This document shows, in pieces, positions 8,789 to 16,171 of a DNA stretch of 64,000 nucleotides (the first letter of the stretch is position 1; each line of letters begins with the position of its first letter). Origin of the DNA: Candidatus Ozemobacteraceae bacterium (lineage in GTDB: Bacteria; Muiribacteriota; Ozemobacteria; Ozemobacterales; Ozemobacteraceae); contig DAOSOK010000011.1 in assembly GCA_035373905.1 (NCBI GenBank), positions 61,554 to 125,553 on the forward strand. Direction: 5' to 3'. The notes below the pieces were generated by a model. It worked only from the letters and a program-made list of their open reading frames with translations. It was not told the DNA's origin and did not search any database. Position numbers and translations under genes: made by a program.

Positions 8789-9919
8789 TCACTCGCCCTT
8801 GCTGGGATCCGCGTTTTCGACCTTGGTCAGCAGGTCTTCGACTTTTTTCTTGTTGTTGGCCAGAGTGATCTTCTGTGTCATGGCATCTTTTTTCGCGTCG
8901 AAGATGCTCTTGAACGTGTCCTTGAGTTCGAACGAGCCGGCGGCCTTTTCCAGCTTCTTGTAATCCATCTGCTCGATGGTCTTCATGCTGGCAAAGCTGT
9001 TTTTTACGCGGTTGAGGGCTTTCTCCTTGCTCGCGAACCAGGTGCCCGCCTTCGACAGTTTCCGCTCGAAAATGTCTTCGGGAAGATCGCTCATGTTCGT
9101 TTCGCAGTCCTTGATGGCCGAGGTCAGATCGAGGTCGGCGTTGGCGATGTCGTTCAGGGCGTTCTTGAGTTCCCGTTTCGTCGCCTCAAGATTCGCCTTG
9201 GGCTTGTTCAGGGCTTCCTCGACGTTCGCTTCGAGCCTGTCGAGATCGCTCTGGAGCGTCTTGCCGATGTCCTCCACGAGCAGCTTGGCATCGTCGCCGA
9301 TGCTGTTGAGCAGGTTTCCGTAGGTGCTGAACACGCCTTTCATGTTCCCGACGTCGCGCCAGTGAGGATCGTTCTTCGCCGACGACACCTCGCGCATCGT
9401 CGCCATGACGTGCTGGTCGTGGACGAGGTCCTGCGTGAGGCCGGGAATGTTCGCCCGGAGGCTCAGCTTGATCGACACCTGCTCGGGGGTGTCGGGAAGA
9501 TCGTCTTCAGAAATCGACGGGCGGGGCTTCGTCTCGACCGAAAACGCGTCCATCGCCGTGCTCAGCACTCGGATCGAAGTACTGCCCTTGTACACGACCT
9601 TCCGGATCAGTCGCGGTTTTTCCCATTTGTAGCTGATCAGCGCGAGATCGTCGCCGTTCCGATGCTGCTGAAGGGTGACTTCGCCCTTGTCCGCATCGAA
9701 CTTCAGGCTCGCCGATGCGGCCATCCGGAAATCATCCTGCATCGCCTTCAGCACCGTCGTGGCCTGGTTCACCATCCCCTGGCGCGTATACGCCCGGGTA
9801 CTCTCGAGATTCCCATGGCGCAGAAACGCATAGATGCCGCCGGCGGCGAGAGCGAACACGGCGGTAGCCACCATGACCTCGACCAGGGTGAACCCGCGGC
9901 TTCTGTTGGAATGTTTCAT
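8789..9919 (-). CDS. GspJ/PilW-like pseudopilin with long coiled-coil C-terminal tail
   Basis: 376 aa. The N-terminus RSRGFTLVEVMVATAVFALA is a class III prepilin signal: cleavage after Gly, Phe at +1 and Glu at +5, followed by a hydrophobic helix. Residues up to about 180 look like the J/W-type pseudopilin core. The second half (about 185-376) is strongly charged and predicted helical or coiled-coil (repeated LEATKRELKNALNDI-type heptads, then Lys-rich stretches), which is not part of the usual GspJ or PilW fold, which is about 200 aa. Last gene of the minus-strand pilus-like operon, 24 bases after the I/V-like gene. By analogy it would be part of a pseudopilus tip in the inner membrane/periplasm; the tail may be a partner-binding or cell-wall-spanning rod. 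Confidence 0.8.
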   Translation of the reverse strand: MKHSNRSRGFTLVEVMVATAVFALAAGGIYAFLRHGNLESTRAYTRQGMVNQATTVLKAMQDDFRMAASASLKFDADKGEVTLQQHRNGDDLALISYKWEKPRLIRKVVYKGSTSIRVLSTAMDAFSVETKPRPSISEDDLPDTPEQVSIKLSLRANIPGLTQDLVHDQHVMATMREVSSAKNDPHWRDVGNMKGVFSTYGNLLNSIGDDAKLLVEDIGKTLQSDLDRLEANVEEALNKPKANLEATKRELKNALNDIANADLDLTSAIKDCETNMSDLPEDIFERKLSKAGTWFASKEKALNRVKNSFASMKTIEQMDYKKLEKAAGSFELKDTFKSIFDAKKDAMTQKITLANNKKKVEDLLTKVENADPSKGE

Positions 9920-9943
9920 GGCACGTCCTCCCGTCTCATTCGA

Positions 9944-10411
9944 TCACGATTTCGGTTCCACGAGGATCATGCTCGTGGAACGCTCCTGCTTGCCGGCGTT
10001 CGGCTGGATCCAGGTCACCCAGACCTTGAAAAAAAGCACGCTCCGGTCGCTTGGCTCGCGGCCCTGGCGCTTGACGAACTTGAACGTTCCCCGGGCGTTG
10101 AAGTCCCGGTATTTTTTCTGGTAGCTGACGACCTCGTCGCGGGAATGGGGCCAGAACATATCGTCAAGTTTATATTCGCCGCCGCTGTCGGGCGTGTTCG
10201 AGTCGGCATACGACCAGAAATCCCGAAATCGCACCGACGATACCTCCTCCTTGATCGACTGGAGGATTTTTGCCGCCATCTGCAGCTTCTCGGTGTCCTC
10301 TCCGACCTGGGCCTGTCCGCCGAGACCGCGAAGGAACGGGCCGAGAACGAGCACGAGGATGAACAACGACAGGATGACCTCGATGAGCGTGTAACCCCTC
10401 TGCGTGCTCAT
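9944..10411 (-). CDS. GspI/PilV-like minor pseudopilin
   Basis: 155 aa. The N-terminus MSTQRGYTLIEVILSLFILV is a short class III prepilin leader with Gly at -1, Tyr at +1 and Glu at +5 and a following hydrophobic helix. The rest is a small soluble domain with aromatic-rich strands (VLFFKVWVTWIQP), consistent with the I/V minor-pilin group. It starts 13 bases after the K-like gene and is followed by the J-like gene, the order K-I-J being a plausible tip complex. Prepilin peptidase and the assembly ATPase are not in the window. Confidence 0.8.
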   Translation of the reverse strand: MSTQRGYTLIEVILSLFILVLVLGPFLRGLGGQAQVGEDTEKLQMAAKILQSIKEEVSSVRFRDFWSYADSNTPDSGGEYKLDDMFWPHSRDEVVSYQKKYRDFNARGTFKFVKRQGREPSDRSVLFFKVWVTWIQPNAGKQERSTSMILVEPKS

Positions 10412-10424
10412 GATGCAAAACCCT

Positions 10425-13112
10425 TCACTTCTTCTGGAATTCGTAGGCGCGCCACTTCTTGCTGAACGTGGCGTGATATCGCGTCGGATCGTATTTCGCG
10501 ACGTCCTTGAAATACGACATGAGGGAACTGTGCGTCCGGTTCGACTCGTAATGCACGTCGACCTTTCCCTGGCAGTCCTTGCGGTTGAACTGGTTCACGA
10601 CCAGATTGCCGCGGATCTTCAGCGAGCCGTAGAACGGGTTCATCAGCCCCCGATCGCCGTATAGACAGGCTTCGACGACGTTCTTGCCGTTGTTGATGAT
10701 CGCCCCATTCCGCGCGATGATCGAAAGCATCGTCGGCGGGCCGCCCGGCGGGTCCACCCGCCGGATGCTCTTCAGATGGATGTTGCCGGCCGCGACAATG
10801 ATGCCTCTTCCGCAGACATACAGTTCGTTCCGGAAGAACAGACCTTGACCGTCCGTGCCCTCCACGAACGTCACGCCGTCGCAGTTGAAGACCATCTTCT
10901 TCCCGACGCCCGGAACGTCCATCTCGGAGCTCCGGTTCGCGATGTCCTTCGAGAAGTCGCTCGTCGTCGCGTAATAGTAACTTGCCTTCTTCAAATACTG
11001 CATCGGTGAATATATATTCGATGGAAGGTTTTTTGCTTCGGCGGGATTCCACTCCTTGCTCATCCCGGCGGCGTCCACCTCTCCGCTGTCCTTTTCGAGC
11101 GGAGGATACGCGCAGAAACCGTACGGCTCGACGATATTGTCCTGGAATGGAAGCGGCGGAAGGGTGATGTCGACGTTCGGGAACCCGATCCAGTTCAGCG
11201 GGATGAGCAGACGGATCATCGGCATCTTCACCCGCGAGAACTTCTTCCAGAGATTCCCCTCGACCCGGAACGAAAGAGGAAACTCGCAGTGAAAGTCGCC
11301 GAATAAATACGTTTTGTTATAGAACTTCGGCACGGGGATCCACATGGTGCTGTCCGTCAGCCAGGGCCAGTCAAAGTGAGGCACCTTCAGCGCATCGAGG
11401 GGGACGCTCATGAAGTCGCCCGCCGTGATCGTGCCGGCGCCCGTCTTTTCGAGCAGACCCTCCAGGATGTTGAACAGGGCGACCCATCCCCCGATCGGCG
11501 GGGGGCTTTCGGCGCTTATCCCGTAGAAGCTTTCGCCCATGGTCGGCATGTACGAGTGCTTGGCCGGGTTGGGCTTGTCGAGAGAAGAACCCTTCTTTTC
11601 ACGATGCTTGTTCTTGTCGGTGTTGTTGATCAGCAGGGCCGCGATCTCGCAGCCCTTCAGCGCCTCGGTGAAGGTGTAGCCGCTTCCGAGGAAGTCGAGC
11701 AGCCCGAAGTTGAGCCGGATCTCCATCGGCTTCGTGCCGTTCACCCGCACGCGGCCGGGCAGGAAAAAGCCGTTCGCGAGCTTTTCGACGTCCATGCTCC
11801 CGATCGCCCCGAAGAAGGTTTTCAGCTTCGCGAACAGCTCGTCGTCGAAAAAGGTGATGTTGTGGATGATCAGCGAGCCCATGCCCTCGGCCCAGTTGAT
11901 TTCCTTGTCGCCCTCAAAACCGTCTGTGTTTTCGAGCCCTTCGTCCTCGAACAGGAGCTTCGAGTTCGCGACGAAGAAGCTGTAATCGGGAGCGATGGGC
12001 TGCACGTCGGCAACGCGAAAATCCCGCTGCGTGTGCAGCGTCTTGCGGATCGTCGTGCCGCGCGACCCCTGCGGCTGGTATTCGACCGTCGTTTCCACCT
12101 CGAAGATGCCGATCTTCTCGACCGTCACGCCCCAGCCGACCTTGCCGACCAGCGTGCTGATTTCGTCCGGCAGGAAGCCGAGAATGCGGTTCCGGATCGA
12201 GTTCTTGAAGTCGGTCAGATCGATTTCGAGCTTCAGATCCTTCAAAAGCGTGTTCTTGAGAAACCCCTTCAGCGTCGCGCCCTCGCCGAGTTTGTCGCAC
12301 ATGCCCTTCAGAAGCGCCCCGATCAGCCTGCCGACCGGGATCGGGATGGCGACCGAATACAGGGCAAGATTGAACTGGATGTTCTTGATGACCTCGCGCA
12401 CGACGTCGCCGAAGTTGACGTCGGGAATATACCCGACCAGTTGGTCGGTGAGGTTGATCTTGAACTCCTTGTCGTCCATGATCGAGTTGAGAAAGTTCCC
12501 GACGTTCAGGTCGGTCAGATTGTTGGCCTCGGTCAGATCGAACGTCAGCCCGGGAATTTCGTAATTCTTGCTCTTCGGCAGGATGCCGAAGACGCGCTTG
12601 ATCGACGCCTCGCTCCTGATCGAAACCTCGCCGCCCATATCCCGGTACAGGTCCTCGAGGTCGGCGAAGTCCTTGTTTGTATACGTTTTTCTGAGCTTCG
12701 CGACCATCTCGGGCCCGAGGCTGATCTCGAGACCGAGACCGTTGCCTTCCGTGTCCGCTTTCTCGATGTTGGTGTTCTTGAACTGCAGCGGATCGACGTT
12801 GCCCCCACCCATGACCTGGGGCAGCCTGAACTTCCAGAACCAGCTGTCGAAATCGAGTTTTTTGAAGCTGATCGCATCGTAGATCATCTTCGGATCGTTC
12901 ATCTCCTCGGCGATGAGACGATAGGTGAGGTTGGTCGCGGCTTCCGCGCAGTCCATGGCTTTCTGGTCGTTCACCGACCTGACGGCCAGCCGGCGGGTGG
13001 AAATGCCGGTTTCCGTCAGTGTTTGCGCGATGATGATGAGGATCGCCGCCACGCCGAGCACGATGAGGTAGGCAGACCCCCTCCTGAACGTGATTCCTGG
13101 CGTTTCTTTCAT
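10425..13112 (-). CDS. Very large GspK/PilX-like pseudopilin
   Basis: 895 aa. The N-terminus (ETPGITFRRGSAYLIVLGVAAILIIIAQTLTETG) has a short basic leader and a hydrophobic helix but no Glu at +5, a feature of the K/X group, which caps the pseudopilus. The following sequence (MDCAEAATNLTYRLIAEE) resembles the start of PilX-type proteins. The usual GspK is about 300-350 aa and PilX about 200 aa, so this protein has roughly 500-600 extra residues of extracytoplasmic sequence, with a late segment rich in Gly, Asn and beta-strand-like repeats (GRGIIVAAGNIHLKSI, ARNGAIINNGKNVV) that looks like a small beta-helix or polymer-like domain. ATG at 13112 has AGAGGT 7-8 bases upstream. Second gene of the operon, 49 bases after the HEAT protein. 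Confidence 0.7.
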   Translation of the reverse strand: MKETPGITFRRGSAYLIVLGVAAILIIIAQTLTETGISTRRLAVRSVNDQKAMDCAEAATNLTYRLIAEEMNDPKMIYDAISFKKLDFDSWFWKFRLPQVMGGGNVDPLQFKNTNIEKADTEGNGLGLEISLGPEMVAKLRKTYTNKDFADLEDLYRDMGGEVSIRSEASIKRVFGILPKSKNYEIPGLTFDLTEANNLTDLNVGNFLNSIMDDKEFKINLTDQLVGYIPDVNFGDVVREVIKNIQFNLALYSVAIPIPVGRLIGALLKGMCDKLGEGATLKGFLKNTLLKDLKLEIDLTDFKNSIRNRILGFLPDEISTLVGKVGWGVTVEKIGIFEVETTVEYQPQGSRGTTIRKTLHTQRDFRVADVQPIAPDYSFFVANSKLLFEDEGLENTDGFEGDKEINWAEGMGSLIIHNITFFDDELFAKLKTFFGAIGSMDVEKLANGFFLPGRVRVNGTKPMEIRLNFGLLDFLGSGYTFTEALKGCEIAALLINNTDKNKHREKKGSSLDKPNPAKHSYMPTMGESFYGISAESPPPIGGWVALFNILEGLLEKTGAGTITAGDFMSVPLDALKVPHFDWPWLTDSTMWIPVPKFYNKTYLFGDFHCEFPLSFRVEGNLWKKFSRVKMPMIRLLIPLNWIGFPNVDITLPPLPFQDNIVEPYGFCAYPPLEKDSGEVDAAGMSKEWNPAEAKNLPSNIYSPMQYLKKASYYYATTSDFSKDIANRSSEMDVPGVGKKMVFNCDGVTFVEGTDGQGLFFRNELYVCGRGIIVAAGNIHLKSIRRVDPPGGPPTMLSIIARNGAIINNGKNVVEACLYGDRGLMNPFYGSLKIRGNLVVNQFNRKDCQGKVDVHYESNRTHSSLMSYFKDVAKYDPTRYHATFSKKWRAYEFQKK

Positions 13113-13161
13113 GTCGCTGCACCTCTTGCCGATCGAAAGTCCGTACATATCAGACGAGTGA

Positions 13162-16056
13162 TCATTTGAATCGGTTCTGCATTTGCTTGAACCCCTCGAG
13201 CATTTTTTCCTGCATCTCCGGGGGAATCTTGCCGGGATGCTCCCGGGCAAGCTTCTGCATGAATTCGGAAAACTGCTGCGGGGTGATTTCATGCATGCGC
13301 TTCAACCCGTCGAAGGCTTCCTTCATCGACTGGCGGTTGTACTCCTTTGGAAGCTCCTTTTCGGGAATCATCGCGAGAAGGCGATCCATCGCCTTCTCGA
13401 GGACTTCCTTGTCGCCGACCTCGTAGCCGATACCCAGCAGGCTTTGGCACACCAGGACTCGTGCTTCCTCCGAGATCGAGGTGTCCTCGAGGGCTTTCAT
13501 CAGGTAATCGCGGGCCTCCCTGAACTCCCCTTTTTCGATGCACTCGAGGCCCATCTTGCAGTTCTGGTTCAGATAGAACTCGGCGTAGCCCTTGTAATTC
13601 GGGTCGTCCGCCATCTTCATCAGGGTTTCCTGGAGCGCCTGCTCGCTTTTCCGGGCGAACTCGGCCGAGATCGAAAGGCGCTCGTCGTGCATCGCCTTCA
13701 TCGAACTCGCGTACCCGCTTCCCGACAGGAACTGGCCCGGACTGCCGCGGGTGCCGGCGACCATCGACGGGGCTTTGCCTCCGCTCTCCTCCATTCTGGC
13801 GGCCTGGGTCTCGTGAACGACCCTGGGGGCCGTGCCGGAGCCGCCGGGAAGGCTCAGCCGGTCGCCGGCGAACCGCCAGAGTCCGGCAATGGCGAGAACG
13901 ACGGCCGCCGCCGCGAGAATGGTGCGATGTTGTTCCGCGAAGCCCGTCGCGCGGCCAATCGCCTCGCGGGCCTGGACTTCCGTGAACTGCGGCGATACGG
14001 CCGAACCGGGCATCTGATCCTTTTCGCCGTAGAGGTTCCTGGTGCTCGAGGCAGTGACCTTCTTGAACGTGTAGGCCGGCGGGGCTTCGGGTGCCGTCGC
14101 CGCAGCCGGAGCCGACTTTTTCGCAACGGCGGCCATCAGCGTGGCGATATCCGGAGCGAGAAGGGGGATCGCGCCGGCGATCACGGCGTCCCACAGATCC
14201 TGAGAGCCCGGGAGGATGACGCCGTTCACGTCGTGGGTGCAGCTGTAGAGAACGGCAAATCCCTCGCGGGTCGGGTTGGTCGCGAGAATGAACGCCGCCT
14301 GGGTGCGCAGCTCCGCGTTCTTTTCCGTCGGAAGGTATTCCAGCAGCAGGTTCTGGACCGACGCGAAATCGACCGTCGCGAGCAGGGAGAGGCTGTTCTT
14401 GCGAACCTTCATCTGGGGCGACTTCAACATCCCCGTCAGATACTGAAGCGCGCTGGCCCTGTCCGATACGATATACAGTTCGAGCGCGGCGGTCTTGATG
14501 CGGACGTCGTCCTGCCGCAGGTAGTTCGGTATTTCGTAAGCTATACAATCGAGGTCGAACCGGCCGATCGTCCGCAGCGCGGCGGCGACGACCCCGGGGT
14601 CCTCGTGCTTGAGGTGCGCGAACATCGGCTTGGGGTCCCATCTCACGCCGTGGGTGGCAATCCGGTCGAACAGATGGAGGAGGACCGAGCGGTCGAGTTT
14701 CGCGAGAAGGAGCACGCCGATCGTTTCACGAAGCTCGGCGAACGAATCCTGGTCGCGTATGGCCGAAAGATGCCGCCGCTGACTCTTCGGATCGAGGTCG
14801 TAGAACGAGCCGTCCCGGACGATCCGCCGGAGCGTTTCGACGGAATACTCGTCCTGGGTTTTCCCGAGAGCCTGCTGGAGCAGTTCACGGATCTCTTCGA
14901 CCGTTTCGCGCATCTGAAGCTGCTCGAGAGCTTCCCGCACGTGCGGAACGTCGAGCCCCTGCACGAGCACCCTGACGGCCGCGAGTCGTGCCTCGGGGTC
15001 TTCCTGGGTGAGATCGTTGAGCGCGATTCTGCACGCCGTCTGAAGTTTGCGTTTTCTGAGGCCGTCCTTCAGCTTTTCGAGATACTGATCGATCGACTCC
15101 TCGAGAATGCCCGATGCCTTGATCGCCGTGATCAGTTGCTTGATGACCAGCTGGAGGATATGCGCGCGGGTCCCCCGGAGGCCTGCATAAATGTCGTACA
15201 GCTTCAGCGGAAGGTCCGGCGACGGGTTCATCGCGACGGCCGACCCTGCCAGCGAGAGAAGGAGGGGCACTGGTTCCGCTGCAAGGTAGGCGAGATACAG
15301 GGCCTCGCTCTCGCTGAACGGCACCAGAAGAAGCTCGCGAAGGCCCCGTTGCCTGATCAACGGGTCGCGAGCAGAAAGCATCGATCTCAGATACGCCTGG
15401 GCTTCGGCCGGGTCGAAGCTCCGAAGCTTCCGGATCGCATGAAGGCGGATTTCGATATCATCGGATGTCAGGAAGTCGGCGACCCGTTCCTTGAACCCCT
15501 CGAGATTCTGCGTATGCAGCAGATCGATGATCGCCTTGATGACGGTGGGGGAGGGGTGGTCGGCGAACGCCGAAGCCAGGCCGGCGTCCTGCGACGTGCC
15601 GAACTTGGCGAGAAGCGTGAGGCCGACGGCGAGAACCTCGGCGTTGTCTTCGCTGAGGATATGGGCCCGCCAGGTGTCGAGGATTTCCGGGGCGGGCGGC
15701 TTGCGGAGCGAAAGCTGGACGGTGCGCCTGAGGGTATCTTCGCCGACCTCGAGAAGAGCCTTCGTGCGTTCGGGCGTCAGCTCGACCTTCTCGATCTTGC
15801 GGTCGAAGCGCTTTTTGTTGAGCGTTGCAAGCAGCTGTTTCGCTCGGTAACTGCACTCTTCCGACGTCTCGTCGGCGGCGATACGATCGATGATTCCTGA
15901 AAACTCTGCTCCGAGCCCCTGAAAAGCGATCTCGTCGAGCGCAAGAAGCCGCTCCACCGGATGCTCCGAAGTGAGGGCGAGGGAGATCCAGGCGCCTGGA
16001 TCGAGCGTTTCCGGAAGCGCCGGCGCCGTCTGCGTATGTTCGTCCTGGTTCGCCAT
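13162..16056 (-). CDS. HEAT-repeat protein with one membrane segment and helical C-terminal domain
   Basis: 964 aa. Residues about 20-640 are a long run of helical pairs of HEAT type (for example VRIKTAALELYIVSDRASAL, PQMKVRKNSLSLLATVDF), predicted cytoplasmic and protein-binding. A single hydrophobic segment (TILAAAAVVLAIAGLWRFAG, about 704-726) follows a Pro/Ala-rich linker. The last 230 residues are helical, TPR-like, and probably extracytoplasmic. ATG at 16056 chosen because the sequence homologous in character begins there and an AGAGAGGA lies about 11 bases upstream. It is the first gene of the pseudopilin operon, so it may be a cytoplasm-to-periplasm scaffold for that machine; this role is inferred only from gene order. 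Confidence 0.75.
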   Translation of the reverse strand: MANQDEHTQTAPALPETLDPGAWISLALTSEHPVERLLALDEIAFQGLGAEFSGIIDRIAADETSEECSYRAKQLLATLNKKRFDRKIEKVELTPERTKALLEVGEDTLRRTVQLSLRKPPAPEILDTWRAHILSEDNAEVLAVGLTLLAKFGTSQDAGLASAFADHPSPTVIKAIIDLLHTQNLEGFKERVADFLTSDDIEIRLHAIRKLRSFDPAEAQAYLRSMLSARDPLIRQRGLRELLLVPFSESEALYLAYLAAEPVPLLLSLAGSAVAMNPSPDLPLKLYDIYAGLRGTRAHILQLVIKQLITAIKASGILEESIDQYLEKLKDGLRKRKLQTACRIALNDLTQEDPEARLAAVRVLVQGLDVPHVREALEQLQMRETVEEIRELLQQALGKTQDEYSVETLRRIVRDGSFYDLDPKSQRRHLSAIRDQDSFAELRETIGVLLLAKLDRSVLLHLFDRIATHGVRWDPKPMFAHLKHEDPGVVAAALRTIGRFDLDCIAYEIPNYLRQDDVRIKTAALELYIVSDRASALQYLTGMLKSPQMKVRKNSLSLLATVDFASVQNLLLEYLPTEKNAELRTQAAFILATNPTREGFAVLYSCTHDVNGVILPGSQDLWDAVIAGAIPLLAPDIATLMAAVAKKSAPAAATAPEAPPAYTFKKVTASSTRNLYGEKDQMPGSAVSPQFTEVQAREAIGRATGFAEQHRTILAAAAVVLAIAGLWRFAGDRLSLPGGSGTAPRVVHETQAARMEESGGKAPSMVAGTRGSPGQFLSGSGYASSMKAMHDERLSISAEFARKSEQALQETLMKMADDPNYKGYAEFYLNQNCKMGLECIEKGEFREARDYLMKALEDTSISEEARVLVCQSLLGIGYEVGDKEVLEKAMDRLLAMIPEKELPKEYNRQSMKEAFDGLKRMHEITPQQFSEFMQKLAREHPGKIPPEMQEKMLEGFKQMQNRFK

Positions 16057-16136
16057 TCCTGAAGTTGTCCTCTCTCCCATGGAACGAAACGGATGTACCA
16101 TTCTATCATGCTCTCTCGCGATGGAGGGAGAAGTTG

Positions 16137-16142
16137 TATAAT
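16137..16142 (+). promoter_or_regulatory. Putative -10 box (TATAAT) of the P-type ATPase gene
   Basis: A consensus TATAAT lies 29 bases upstream of the ATPase start in the divergent intergenic region. No clear -35 element is visible. Confidence 0.4.
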
Positions 16143-16171
16143 TCCCACGCGAACAAAGAAGAACGGGAGAA

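Noticed and set aside
11376..13169. A 597-residue plus-strand open frame inside the pseudopilin K-like gene
   Set aside because: Shadow frame rich in Val, Asp, Glu and Arg; the minus frame has a good ribosome-binding site and a pilin-type N-terminus.
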